The notes: generated from the sequence alone by a model not told the origin. Positions 17,622 through 26,804 are shown, counted from the first letter of the stretch. The stretch: DNA of 64,000 bases from Thalassospira sp. TSL5-1 (GCF_001907695.1 NZ_KV880639.1:260103-324102), one strand, 5' to 3'. Numbers and translations are program-made.

Positions 17622-19487
17622 TTAGGCCGCATCATCTGTCCTGTCACGTGCCGCCAGGCCAGACAGGCCTGCTTTATTTTGCGCCAAATGCAGGGTGTTG
17701 CGCGCAATGCGCCGGGTGCGGGTAAACAAACGGTGGATGCGCTCAATCACTGAAATTTCCAGGCGGTATAGCTTCACATCCTCGGCACTGTTGCCAACCT
17801 TTTCAGCAATCGCCAACTGCAATTGGTCCAGTCGGGCGCTAAAGGCGGCTTTCCCGGCAATCAGGGCCTCGGCACGCGCGCCATCTTCGTCTTCCAATGC
17901 CCGCAATGATGCCTGTAAGGCCGTTTCTGCATCCCGATACAAACCCAGCAGCGCATCTGTTGTTTCGTTATCCGGTTCACGGCCAAGGCGGGACAGTCGA
18001 GTTAACAGCTCCACCAGTTCCTTGCTAACAATATCGCCTATCGCTTCCAGATTATTGGCAACAGCCACCAGTTCCTCTAGCCTTGCACGGTCGGTTGGGG
18101 CGGCATCTTCGTGGCGCAGGCGCACGGCATAGGCCACAATGGCCTCCTGCAGGGCATCCACACCATCATCCTGTTCGGCAATGCCTTGCAAATGGCGCGG
18201 ATCATGCTGCACCAGGCAATGATGGCCCTGCTTTGCCATCGCCCGAACAATTTCGCCCATATGCAGCACTTCCTGTTTCATCATAGCCAGGGCCGCTGCA
18301 GGGGTGTGGACCATATCGTTATTTAAATATTTCGGGCGCATATCGGCAATGGCCTGGGCATCCTTGCGTTCGGGCACCAGACGTTTGATCAGGCGTGCCA
18401 TTATCGGCACAAAACCGATCATCAAAACAACATTCAGAATGTTGAAAATGCTGTGCGCATTTGCGATCTCCCGGGCTATATCGGCCTTGCCCGTACCGCT
18501 GTAATTCGGGGTAATATCGCGCACAATATCGGCCAGGAACGGAATAAATGGCAACCAGATCAGAACACCAAAAACGTTAAAGAAAACATGAGCCACCGCC
18601 GTGCGCAAAGCATCACGGTTTTTGCCAATCGTCCCCAAAAGGGCGGTGACACAGGTGCCGATATTGGCCCCGAAAATAAGGGCAATGCCGGCATCCAGGC
18701 CCAAAAGGCCCTGCCCGGCCAGCACAATAACAATCCCGGTTGTCGCCGCACTGGACTGCACCAGGGCAGTAAAAAGCGCGGCAATGGCAATGCCCAATAC
18801 CGGGTTGGTCATTTGTGCCATTGCGGTAATGAACGGGTCATAATGGCGCAAGGGTTCCATTGCATCGCCCATCATGCCCATACCGAAAAACAACAGTCCC
18901 AGGCCCAGCACCGCCCGGCCCATTTGTGCCCAGCGTTCAATCGGAATAAAGAACATCGCGGCAAACCCAGCCGCGATCAGAACCGGGGCAATCGCATCAA
19001 TTTGAAAGGCGATGATTTGTGCGGTTAACGTGCTGCCAATATTGGCCCCCATGATCACGGCAATCGATTGCGCCAGGGTCATCAACCCGGCCGATACAAA
19101 CCCCACCACCAAAACCGTTGTCACAGAGGATGATTGCAACAAAGCCGTAATCACCGCGCCAGAGATCACGGCGACAAAACGGTTGCGCGTCATTTTGCCC
19201 AAAAACAACCGCAGCTTCGACCCGGCCAGCACCCTTAGCGCCCCGGCAAGGTGGTCCATGCCATATAAAAACAGGGCCAGCCCGCCCAATAACTGCACCG
19301 TCATCCAGCCAGTACGAAGTTGGGGCACCTGATCACCATTGGCACTGGTCGCGCCTGTCAGGGTGCCCGCAATGTCGCCCGCCCCCTGCACCGCCGCCCA
19401 TAAACGGCCCGGCGAAGCCAGCACCAGCATCGCACCCAGCACCAAAGCCGCAACAACCAACAAACGGCGCACAGATTTACCCTGCAT
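17622..19487 (-). CDS. Na+/phosphate cotransporter with C-terminal PhoU-like domain
   Basis: A 621-residue membrane protein of the NptA/Na_Pi_cotrans family. The two inverted repeats each carry the family QSS motif: ALLQSSSVTTVLVVGFVSAG and ALVQSSAATTGIVIVLAGQG. About 8-9 membrane segments occupy the first 380 residues. The C-terminal 230 residues are a helical PhoU-like region (NNLEAIGDIVSKELVELL, EISVIERIHRLFTRTRRIARNTL) that in the family modulates transport. It would move phosphate with sodium, consistent with a marine host. ATG at 19487 has GGATGG upstream. GlpD is the next gene upstream on the same strand, separated by a hairpin. Confidence 0.92.
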   Translation of the reverse strand: MQGKSVRRLLVVAALVLGAMLVLASPGRLWAAVQGAGDIAGTLTGATSANGDQVPQLRTGWMTVQLLGGLALFLYGMDHLAGALRVLAGSKLRLFLGKMTRNRFVAVISGAVITALLQSSSVTTVLVVGFVSAGLMTLAQSIAVIMGANIGSTLTAQIIAFQIDAIAPVLIAAGFAAMFFIPIERWAQMGRAVLGLGLLFFGMGMMGDAMEPLRHYDPFITAMAQMTNPVLGIAIAALFTALVQSSAATTGIVIVLAGQGLLGLDAGIALIFGANIGTCVTALLGTIGKNRDALRTAVAHVFFNVFGVLIWLPFIPFLADIVRDITPNYSGTGKADIAREIANAHSIFNILNVVLMIGFVPIMARLIKRLVPERKDAQAIADMRPKYLNNDMVHTPAAALAMMKQEVLHMGEIVRAMAKQGHHCLVQHDPRHLQGIAEQDDGVDALQEAIVAYAVRLRHEDAAPTDRARLEELVAVANNLEAIGDIVSKELVELLTRLSRLGREPDNETTDALLGLYRDAETALQASLRALEDEDGARAEALIAGKAAFSARLDQLQLAIAEKVGNSAEDVKLYRLEISVIERIHRLFTRTRRIARNTLHLAQNKAGLSGLAARDRTDDAA

Positions 19488-19504
19488 TTATATACCATCC
19501 ACAC

Positions 19505-19549
19505 AACAAAACAGGCTGCCACCTTATAGAGGTCACAGCCTGCTTTGTT
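19505..19549 (-). terminator. Hairpin terminator after glpD
   Basis: AACAAAACAGGCTG (19505-19518) pairs with CAGCCTGCTTTGTT (19536-19549) with one mismatch, with an inner ACCT/AGGT pairing. On the minus strand it ends in TTTTGTTG, fitting termination of glpD. Confidence 0.65.
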
Positions 19550-19595
19550 TGGAATAGATCAAATGCCCTGCGAAATATATTTCGCCGTCATCACC

Positions 19596-21173
19596 TTACT
19601 GGGCAGCACGCACCCCAACATGTTCCTGTGACAGACGGTGCCTGAGCGCGGCAATTTCATCCGCATTCAGGCGCAAGCCCAGCTTGGAACGCCGCCAGAT
19701 GACATCTTCCACATCATGCGCCCATTCGTGATCGATCAGGTAGCGCAATTCGGCTTCATACAGATCATGTCCATAACACCGGCCCAGCCCCTCAAGAGAT
19801 ATGGCATTGTGCAAAATCTTCTCGATCCGGGTGCCATAGGCGCGCAACAAACGGTGCAACATTGCGGTGGGCATCCAGTCATAACGCTGGCCATAATGTT
19901 TTAAGGCAGCGTCAAAATCCCCTCCCGGCAATTCGCCACCGGGCAGCGGTGCGTCGGCCGTCCAGGCCTGGTCATCATGTGCCAGTTTGCGGCAAATGAT
20001 TTGCAAGGCATGTTCGGCCAGCTTGCGGTAGGTGGTAATTTTGCCACCAAACACATTCAAAAGCGGGGCCTTATCCCCGGCATCATCCAGCTTCAGGGTA
20101 TAATCCCGCGATACCTTGGAGGCATTTTCGCTTTCGCCGCCATAAAGCGGCCGCACCCCGGAATAGCTCCAGACAACATTTTCCGGCGTTACCGGCGTTT
20201 TGAAATAACTGCTGGCAAGCGCGCACAAATAGGAAATTTCGCCTTCGTCAATTTTCACCTGTGCCGGGTCGCCTTTGTAGTCCACATCGGTGGTGCCGAT
20301 CAGCGTAAAATCATGCTGATAGGGAATGGCAAAAACAATGCGACCATCGGGGTTCTGGAAAATATAGCATTTATCGTGGTCAAACAGCTTGGGCACCACA
20401 ATATGGCTGCCCTTCACCAACCGGATCGAGGCCCGCTGGGTTGCATCGACCGTGCCATTTTCCGGGTCGATCAACCGCGCACACCACGGCCCGGCGGCAT
20501 TGACCACCATTTTACCGCGCACCTTACGGGTTGCGCCGTTATCCTTGGCACGCAGGGTCACATCCCAGCCATCCGCACTGCGCTGCGCCCCAACACATTC
20601 GGTACGGGTTAAAACCTCCGCACCACGTTCCCTGGCATCCATCGCGTTTAGAACCACCAGGCGGGCATCATCCACCCAGCAATCGGAATAAACAAATCCC
20701 TTGCGCAAATCGCCGCGCAACGGCTGCCCAGCCTCGTGGCTGGCAAGGTTAATGCCTTCACTGGCAGGCAGCTTTTTACGCCCGCCCAAATGATCATATA
20801 AAAACAGGCCCAGCCGGATCATCCATGTCGGGCGCAGGCCCGGCACATGCGGCAGCACAAAGCGCAACGGCCAAATGATATGCGGCGCATTACCCCACAG
20901 AACTTCGCGTTCCTTCAGGGCCTCGCGCACCAGGCGGAATTCATAATGCTCCAGATAGCGCAGGCCACCGTGAATAAGCTTGGTACTGGCCGAGGACGTC
21001 GCACTGGCAAGGTCATTCATTTCACACAACAACACGCGCAGGCCCCGCCCGGCTGCGTCGCGGGCAATACCGGTGCCGTTAATGCCGCCACCAATCACCA
21101 CCAGATCATAATCGCCCTGATCCTGCGCCAATTTTTCCAACTGTGCTTCTGCTTTGTGCGATGCGCCTGACAT
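19596..21173 (-). CDS. glpD: FAD-dependent glycerol-3-phosphate dehydrogenase
   Basis: A 525-residue flavoenzyme that oxidises sn-glycerol-3-phosphate to dihydroxyacetone phosphate and passes electrons to quinone at the inner membrane. The FAD-binding motif is YDLVVIGGGINGTGIARDAAGRG at about residue 22. The family block SSASTKLIHGGLRYLEHYEFRLVREALKEREVL is essentially diagnostic for aerobic GlpD. GTTDVDYKGD and VFGGKITTYRKLAEHAL are further conserved segments. Length is usual. The ATG has AGGATC upstream, and an operator-like dyad lies 19 bases before it. No glycerol kinase or facilitator gene is adjacent. Confidence 0.96.
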   Translation of the reverse strand: MSGASHKAEAQLEKLAQDQGDYDLVVIGGGINGTGIARDAAGRGLRVLLCEMNDLASATSSASTKLIHGGLRYLEHYEFRLVREALKEREVLWGNAPHIIWPLRFVLPHVPGLRPTWMIRLGLFLYDHLGGRKKLPASEGINLASHEAGQPLRGDLRKGFVYSDCWVDDARLVVLNAMDARERGAEVLTRTECVGAQRSADGWDVTLRAKDNGATRKVRGKMVVNAAGPWCARLIDPENGTVDATQRASIRLVKGSHIVVPKLFDHDKCYIFQNPDGRIVFAIPYQHDFTLIGTTDVDYKGDPAQVKIDEGEISYLCALASSYFKTPVTPENVVWSYSGVRPLYGGESENASKVSRDYTLKLDDAGDKAPLLNVFGGKITTYRKLAEHALQIICRKLAHDDQAWTADAPLPGGELPGGDFDAALKHYGQRYDWMPTAMLHRLLRAYGTRIEKILHNAISLEGLGRCYGHDLYEAELRYLIDHEWAHDVEDVIWRRSKLGLRLNADEIAALRHRLSQEHVGVRAAQ

Positions 21174-21191
21174 GATCCTGACCTTCTCGAA

Positions 21192-21227
21192 TTTCGTGAA
21201 TGACCGTTATTTAGTTCATTTACGAAA
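21192..21227. promoter_or_regulatory. GlpR-like operator dyad upstream of glpD
   Basis: TTTCGTGAATGA (21192-21203) is the inverse of TCATTTACGAAA (21216-21227) with one mismatch, arms 12 bases apart. The outer TTTCGT/ACGAAA half-sites equal those in the palindromes at 4958 and 5106, which supports recognition by a DeoR/GlpR-type repressor. Confidence 0.6.
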
Positions 21228-21443
21228 ATTTTTCAAGGGATCAATCATGACATTTTGAACACATTCCAACAGAACCGGGTATTCCGGCTCCCCAAGATTG
21301 TCGTAGCGAAAACATCGCCTCGTAATGGCAAAAATGCAGAATGCTCAACACCTACAAGGCTTATAGCAATCAAACGTACCCATAACTGCCTCCTGAGCAA
21401 AACGCCTTAAAATGTAATTTTCCGAAAATAATTGCCCAAAACA

Positions 21444-21479
21444 CAAAAAAGGCGCTGCGCGATACACCGCAACAGCGCC
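21444..21479 (-). terminator. Terminator of the asparagine synthetase gene
   Basis: GGCGCTG (21451-21457) and CAGCGCC (21473-21479) form a stem with further inner pairing; on the minus strand it is followed by six T residues. Confidence 0.8.
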
Positions 21480-21521
21480 CCAATAATCCCAAACCAAGAA
21501 CCTAAAACCGCAAATGCCGGG

Positions 21522-23465
21522 TTACGACAGCCACCGCTGCTGCCAGGCCGATAACATCAAAACAGACCACAATTTATGGGCGTTATTGGTGCGACCCGCC
21601 TGATGGTCCTTCATCGCCGTTTCAATAATCGTGCGATCAAGGCCAAAATCTTCATAAAGGGCCGTTCGCGCCAGCAAATCCTGCGCCCAATCACGTAATG
21701 GTCCGCGCAACCATTCGGCCAATGGCACGCCAAAACCGGTTTTGGGTCGGTTGATCAATTCATCGGGCACATATTTTTGCAAAATACGCCGTAGTGCAAT
21801 TTTGCCGGTCCCGTCATGAATTTTCAAATGTGCCGGCAACCGCCAGCCAAATTCGATCACACGGTGATCCATCAACGGCACACGCACCTCCAAGGACGCC
21901 GCCATCGAGGCCCGGTCCACCTTGGTCAGCACATCATCAACCATATACATCATCGTATCCATCACCTGCATGGCCGAGATGTAATCGAGGTTGCGATTGC
22001 GCGAAAACTTCTCGCCCGGCACATGGAAAACCGCTGCCTTTTCATCCCCTCGCCCGTATGGACGCAGTGTTTCCGGGTCCCACAATTCCAAAAGCGCAAT
22101 ATAGCGGTCAATATCATCGCGAATGGCCAAAAGCGGTGCGACCTTGTGAATTTTATCGCCAATGGTGCCGGTTTTACCCCCCACCGGCAGCACCGAACAA
22201 ACCCTGTCCCACTGCCGGGGCGACAGCAATGTCAGGGCGCTGGCAATATGCGATGCCCCAAACGGGATCATTTTGCTGGTTCGCGCCAGATTATTGGACC
22301 ACAAATAGCGATTATAGCCGCCAAAAGTTTCATCGCCCCCATCCCCGGACAGGGCAACCGTCACATCCTTGCGGGTCAGCGACGACATCAAGGCTGTTGG
22401 AATACCCGAACTGTCAAAAAACGGCTCGTCATACATGTCTGCCAGTTTGGGCACGACGTTCAGGGCATCCTGCGCCGTAACATAAAGCTCGGTATGGTCG
22501 GTTCCCAAATGTTTTGCCACAGCGCCGGCAAAGGCGGCCTCGTTAAAGGCCTCGTCTTCAAAACCAATGGAATAGGTTTTAACCGGTTTTGACGCGACCG
22601 ATTGCATCAGGGCGACAATGGTCGAAGAATCAATCCCGCCCGACAAAAACGCACCCAACGGCACATCGGCGACCATGCGCCGTTCCACCGCATCGCGCAG
22701 CAAATCTTCCAGTGCGTCAATCGCACTGGCATCATCGCCCGCCCATCGATTGTTGCGGCCATTTAAAACCACATCTTCCATCGACCAGTAACTGGAATCG
22801 CGAATTTGGCCTTCGGCATCAATTTCGATCATATGACCGGGGCGCACCTGACGGGTTTTGCGATAAATCGACTGCCCCGACGGCACGTAACCAAAGCGCA
22901 AATAATTATCCAGCGCGCCACTATCCACCTCGCGCGGGCAAACCCCGCCCACCACCAGGGCCTTTAATTCGGATGCAAAGGCAAAACACCCTTCATGATG
23001 GGTCCAGTAAAGCGGCTTGATGCCCAGACGGTCACGCACCATCACCATGCGGCGACGTTCTTTGTCCCACAAAACAATGGCAAACATGCCAATCAGCAGC
23101 TTCAGGGTTTCGGTAACACCCCAATGGGCAAAGGCCTCAAGAATCACTTCACTATCGGAATGACCACGCCAGGCAATGTTATGGCGCGCCAGCTTGGCTC
23201 GCAGGTCTTCGGCATTATAAATTTCGCCGTTATAGACCATTACGTATCTGCCATCCGCCGATGGCATGGGCTGTTTACCGGCATCGCTTAAATCAATAAT
23301 GGCAAGGCGGCGCTGGCCCAGGGCAATGCCGGTGACATCATCCACCCAAATATCACCGCCATCAGGGCCGCGATGCAGCAAGGCTGCATTCATCGCCGTT
23401 ACAATCGCGGTATTATCGCGCTGGCCGGTCTGTTTTGGTGTCCATAGTCCGGTAATGCCGCACAT
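21522..23465 (-). CDS. asnB: Glutamine-hydrolysing asparagine synthetase
   Basis: A 647-residue two-domain enzyme making asparagine from aspartate, glutamine and ATP, or an amidating relative. Cys2 of MCGITGLW is the glutaminase nucleophile; LLHRGPDGG and MVYNGEIYNAEDLR complete that domain. The synthetase domain has the ATP pyrophosphatase loop FLSGGIDSSTIVALM near residue 270, and later SGDGGDETFGGYNRY. Enzymes of this length and sequence style often lie in surface-polysaccharide clusters, but none is adjacent. The ATG has AGAGGA upstream. Divergent from an AsnC-type regulator whose start lies 140 bases away. Confidence 0.93.
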   Translation of the reverse strand: MCGITGLWTPKQTGQRDNTAIVTAMNAALLHRGPDGGDIWVDDVTGIALGQRRLAIIDLSDAGKQPMPSADGRYVMVYNGEIYNAEDLRAKLARHNIAWRGHSDSEVILEAFAHWGVTETLKLLIGMFAIVLWDKERRRMVMVRDRLGIKPLYWTHHEGCFAFASELKALVVGGVCPREVDSGALDNYLRFGYVPSGQSIYRKTRQVRPGHMIEIDAEGQIRDSSYWSMEDVVLNGRNNRWAGDDASAIDALEDLLRDAVERRMVADVPLGAFLSGGIDSSTIVALMQSVASKPVKTYSIGFEDEAFNEAAFAGAVAKHLGTDHTELYVTAQDALNVVPKLADMYDEPFFDSSGIPTALMSSLTRKDVTVALSGDGGDETFGGYNRYLWSNNLARTSKMIPFGASHIASALTLLSPRQWDRVCSVLPVGGKTGTIGDKIHKVAPLLAIRDDIDRYIALLELWDPETLRPYGRGDEKAAVFHVPGEKFSRNRNLDYISAMQVMDTMMYMVDDVLTKVDRASMAASLEVRVPLMDHRVIEFGWRLPAHLKIHDGTGKIALRRILQKYVPDELINRPKTGFGVPLAEWLRGPLRDWAQDLLARTALYEDFGLDRTIIETAMKDHQAGRTNNAHKLWSVLMLSAWQQRWLS

Positions 23466-23605
23466 GGGAATCCTCTGAAGCCCTGATATTACTGCCCGTC
23501 ATCACGATACGTTTCGGGTCTGCTCCGGTAATACCGAACAGCAAAGGTTGCGACAACGGAAATCGGCAACTTTTCTTTTCCCCCAGCATGCGGCATAACA
23601 GATCC

Positions 23606-24115
23606 ATGTTGAAACTTGACCGAATTTTCATTCGCATCCTGCAAATTTTGCAAACCAACGGCCGGATATCGAACCTCGAATTATCCGAGGCCGTCAATCT
23701 GTCGCCTTCTCCCTGCCTGGAACGGGTGCGCAAACTGGAAGAAAGCGGCCTGATTTCGCAATATATTGCCGATATCGACCTCGATAAAATCGGACCCAAC
23801 CTGCATGTAATGGCCGAAGTCACCCTTGGCAGCCACCTGGTCGAGGATTTCAAACAGTTTGAAGCCGCCATCGCCGAAGTCGATGAAGTAATTTCATGTT
23901 TTAAAATTGCCGGCCCGTTTGACTATACGCTTGATATGATTTGCAAGGATATCCCGCATTTCAACAGTATCAAAGAAAAGCTGACACATGCGAGCATCGG
24001 GATCGAAACCTTTCGCGGCCATATCGTGATGGAACGTACCAAGGGCTTTACCGGTTATCCACTTGAAAGCCTGACAGCCCCTTCCCCGCTCCGCAGCACA
24101 CTGACAGACGGGTAG
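23606..24115 (+). CDS. Lrp/AsnC-family transcriptional regulator
   Basis: A 169-residue regulator. The N-terminal helix-turn-helix is LDRIFIRILQILQTNGRISNLELSEAVNLSPSPCLERVRKLEESGLI; the C-terminal RAM (amino-acid-binding) domain covers HVMAEVTLGSHLVEDFKQFEAAI to the end. I prefer the ATG at 23606 (MLKLDRIF, the usual family N-terminus); an in-frame ATG at 23588 is possible and neither has a strong ribosome site. Divergent from the asparagine synthetase gene, which it may control. The second Lrp protein in this window (46744) shares the NLSPSPCL-type recognition helix. Confidence 0.9.
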   Translation: MLKLDRIFIRILQILQTNGRISNLELSEAVNLSPSPCLERVRKLEESGLISQYIADIDLDKIGPNLHVMAEVTLGSHLVEDFKQFEAAIAEVDEVISCFKIAGPFDYTLDMICKDIPHFNSIKEKLTHASIGIETFRGHIVMERTKGFTGYPLESLTAPSPLRSTLTDG

Positions 24116-24148
24116 AAATCGCCGGCACCCCGCTGGCACCAACCGATG

Positions 24149-24898
24149 TCACGACGACGAAGAGTTCGGCGAATTGGAGCCGGTTTCTTCGGTGATAATG
24201 TCATTAAAATCGGCACGATCGGCGATTTCAACCCTTGCCGTCTTGCCGAATTTGTCGGTTGTCGCCAATAAATACGCCTTGCGGGCAACCGACATTGCCA
24301 TACGTTTCACCGCAATCTTGCCAGGATCAAAATCCATCACGCTGCCCGCCGGTTCAATGGCAGAACAACTGATAAAAGCAAAATCAGGCCGAAGTGCCCG
24401 TAGCGCCAAAACCGTATCCTCGCCCGTGACGGAGCCATCCGCCCCGCTTAACCGCCCTGGCAGCATCCGCACATCGTGCCGGGCCGGGTCAAAGGCCGCC
24501 GCCACATGCAGGCTGTTGGTCACAACATAAAGAAGCGGCTTTGAGGCCAGCATTTCAGCCACGGCCTCGGTCGTGGTGCCCACATCAAGATAAACAAATG
24601 CGCCATCGGGCACCAGGCCAGCGACATATTCGGCAATGCTGCGTTTTTCGCTGCGGCCAATCATGCGCTTTTGCCCATGATCCATCCGGTCTACCCAAAC
24701 GCCCCCCTTAACGCCGCCTTTCACACCGGCACCACCGTGAAAACGCTCAATCAACCCGGCCTCGTGCATGGCAATGACATCGCGCCGCACCGTTTGCATC
24801 GACACCGAAAACATCTCGGCCAGCGCCTCAAGGGTGATGAAGCCCTTGGCCTCGATCCGGGCCAAAACTTCCTGTTGCCGATCTGACAGTGAAAGCAT
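24149..24898 (-). CDS. DeoR/GlpR-family transcriptional regulator
   Basis: A 249-residue repressor-type regulator. The N-terminal winged helix reads LSDRQQEVLARIEAKGFITLEALAEMFSVSMQTVRRDVIAM, close to GlpR. The C-terminal sensor has FVYLDVGTTTEAVAEML and VVTNSLHVAAAF. A Gly/Val-rich linker (GGAGVKGGVKGGVWVD) is unusual, and the tail is a Ser/Asn-rich extension (TEETGSNSPNSSSS). AGGGGA precedes the ATG. It is divergent from the LOG-like gene and the Ugp-type importer and likely controls them. Confidence 0.92.
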   Translation of the reverse strand: MLSLSDRQQEVLARIEAKGFITLEALAEMFSVSMQTVRRDVIAMHEAGLIERFHGGAGVKGGVKGGVWVDRMDHGQKRMIGRSEKRSIAEYVAGLVPDGAFVYLDVGTTTEAVAEMLASKPLLYVVTNSLHVAAAFDPARHDVRMLPGRLSGADGSVTGEDTVLALRALRPDFAFISCSAIEPAGSVMDFDPGKIAVKRMAMSVARKAYLLATTDKFGKTARVEIADRADFNDIITEETGSNSPNSSSS

Positions 24899-24920
24899 CC
24901 TGAAAATCCCCTATGGACAA

Positions 24921-24949
24921 TGCTGTAAAATGGAAGATAACTTACAGCA
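24921..24949. promoter_or_regulatory. Operator-like dyad TGCTGTAA/TTACAGCA
   Basis: Perfect 8-bp arms (24921-24928 and 24942-24949) with a 13-base spacer, in the 73-bp gap between the DeoR-type gene and the divergent LOG-like gene. Likely bound by that regulator; it differs from the TTTCGT-type sites. Confidence 0.55.
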
Positions 24950-24971
24950 CAACTTCTTTTCAAGGATTAAC

Positions 24972-25610
24972 ATGACAATGACATTCCTCTGGTCCGACAA
25001 ATCCGACTGCCTGTGGCAGGAACAGAACATGTATTTTGATGCCTGGCAATGGCAGTGGATGCAAGGGGACATCACCCCCAACGACCTGACCCCGATAAGC
25101 GCCCAAAATGCCATGCGCGCCATCACAGGCAGCAATAAATGCCGCACTGTGCCCGTGGCCGTTATCGGACCGCGTGAAGCCGACGAAACCGAAAATGCCA
25201 CCGCCGAAAATGTTGGCAAGGCACTGGCTGATCTGGGGCTGGCAACAATTTGCGGTGGTAAAAACGGCGTAATGGAAGCCGCAGCACGCGGGGCTTACAA
25301 TGCTGGCGGCCTTACCATTGGCCTGCTACCTGATGAAGACTGGCACGCTGCCAACCCGTTCATTTCACTGCCGCTGGCAACCGGCATTGGCCGGGCTCGC
25401 AATGCCATTATCGCCCAATCGGCACAGGTCCTGATTGCCGTAGGCGGCAAATACGGTACCCTGTCGGAAATTGCCTATGGCTTGCAGTTTGGCAAGCCGG
25501 TTTTTGGGTTATGCACCACCCCCGATGTTCCAGGCCTGCGCACGGAAGGCACGGTTGACGCCACAATCGAGGCCCTGGTCCTTGCTCTTTTAACGCCGCA
25601 ACATATGTAA
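24972..25610 (+). CDS. SLOG-superfamily (LOG/TIGR00725-like) protein
   Basis: A 212-residue protein with a Rossmann-like nucleotide-binding core of the lysine-decarboxylase-like/LOG superfamily. Signatures: VAVIGPREADETENATAENVGKALADLGLATICGGKNGVMEAAARGAY, then GIGRARNAIIAQSAQVLIAVGGKYGTLSEIAYGLQFGKPVFGL. The GGKYGTLSE loop replaces the PGGxGTxxE of cytokinin-activating LOG enzymes, so phosphoribohydrolase activity is uncertain. A Trp/Gln-rich N-terminal 35 residues (DAWQWQWMQGD) is unusual. ATG at 24972 follows AAGGA. It sits between a DeoR regulator and an ABC importer, probably in the importer operon. Confidence 0.85.
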   Translation: MTMTFLWSDKSDCLWQEQNMYFDAWQWQWMQGDITPNDLTPISAQNAMRAITGSNKCRTVPVAVIGPREADETENATAENVGKALADLGLATICGGKNGVMEAAARGAYNAGGLTIGLLPDEDWHAANPFISLPLATGIGRARNAIIAQSAQVLIAVGGKYGTLSEIAYGLQFGKPVFGLCTTPDVPGLRTEGTVDATIEALVLALLTPQHM

Positions 25611-25685
25611 CAATAATTACACTTAATCCGGCGACTGTTAGCGATATATTACATGCAGACCGCATGAAGCGACAGGAACCGGAAC

Positions 25686-26804
25686 ATGTTAGAAATAGAC
25701 GCCGTATCACGGCGCTTTGGCACCAACACCGTTCTCGACGGTGTCTCCCTTGTTGCCGAGGAAGGAAGTTTTCTCGCCCTTTTGGGGCCATCGGGCTGTG
25801 GCAAATCAACATTGCTGCGCCTTATTGCCGGCCTTGACGATCCGGATGCCGGGCGCATCCGGATCAAGGGCCGCGATATTTCGGGGCTTAGTGCCGTCGA
25901 ACGCAATGTCGCGATGGTTTTTCAATCCTATGCCCTTTATCCGCATTTGACCGTAGCCGAAAATATTGGCCTGCCATTGGCAATGCGCGAACTTTCACAA
26001 ATTGACCGCTCCCCATTGGGCCGTTTTTTACCCGGTAGCCGCACACGCCGCCACACCACCCTGGACCGGGTTAAAAAGGTTGCCGCGTCTGTCGGTATCA
26101 CGGATTTGCTAAACCGCAAGCCCGGCGCATTGTCGGGCGGGCAAAAACAGCGTGTGGCCCTGGCCCGTGCCCTGGTGCGCGATCCTTCGATCTTTTTGCT
26201 AGACGAGCCGCTATCCAACCTGGATGCCAAATTGCGCGTGCAGATGCGGGCCGAAATCGTTGCCCTGAACCGCGCAACCGGTCGTACCTTTGTTCATGTC
26301 ACCCACGATCAGGTTGAAGCCATGAGCATGGCTGACCGGGTGGCGGTGATGCTGGGGGGCAAGGTGGCGCAATTTGGTACCCCGCGCCAGCTTTACGAAA
26401 CGCCAGCCAGTCGCGATGTCGCAGCCTTTGTCGGCACCCACCCCATTACGTTTGTGCCCGGCCCGCAATCGGGGGGTTTACATCCGTTATTTCACGCTAT
26501 TGGTGTTGCAGCCCCGACAGACCCGGTTGTGACCGGCATTCGACCCGAACATTTAACCCCTGCCGCAAATGGCCCCATTACCGGGCGATTACACGCCATC
26601 GAATATCAGGGGGCGGAAATGCTGCTGGATGTGATTTGCGAGGGCGACATTACCCTGCGCGCCACCGCCACGGGTGACTGGCAGCCACCGGCACCGGGGA
26701 CGGAAATACGCCTTGCCTGCGCCCCGGCCCATTTGCATGTGTTTGATACCACCAGTGGCAAACGCTGCGCAGCACTGGAAACGGAGGCGCGGTCATGCGC
26801 CTGA
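25686..26804 (+). CDS. ABC transporter ATP-binding protein (UgpC/MalK-type)
   Basis: A 372-residue ATPase of a carbohydrate/glycerol-phosphate importer. Walker A GPSGCGKSTLLRLIAG, signature LSGGQKQRVALARAL, Walker B IFLLDEPLSNLDAKLR and HVTHDQVEAMSMADRV are intact. The C-terminal TOBE region has VTGIRPEHLTP. Between the Q-loop and the signature there is a basic insertion (SPLGRFLPGSRTRRHTT) longer than in most relatives. ATG at 25686 follows AGGAACCGGAAC. It begins 75 bases after the LOG-like gene and overlaps the first permease gene by ten bases. Confidence 0.93.
   Translation: MLEIDAVSRRFGTNTVLDGVSLVAEEGSFLALLGPSGCGKSTLLRLIAGLDDPDAGRIRIKGRDISGLSAVERNVAMVFQSYALYPHLTVAENIGLPLAMRELSQIDRSPLGRFLPGSRTRRHTTLDRVKKVAASVGITDLLNRKPGALSGGQKQRVALARALVRDPSIFLLDEPLSNLDAKLRVQMRAEIVALNRATGRTFVHVTHDQVEAMSMADRVAVMLGGKVAQFGTPRQLYETPASRDVAAFVGTHPITFVPGPQSGGLHPLFHAIGVAAPTDPVVTGIRPEHLTPAANGPITGRLHAIEYQGAEMLLDVICEGDITLRATATGDWQPPAPGTEIRLACAPAHLHVFDTTSGKRCAALETEARSCA

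Larger units (their letters stand above)
21174..21521. other. Region between glpD and the asparagine synthetase gene
   Basis: Apart from the dyad at 21192 and the terminator at 21451, this 348-bp stretch shows no gene or further structure that I can support. It carries the glpD promoter. Confidence 0.5.
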
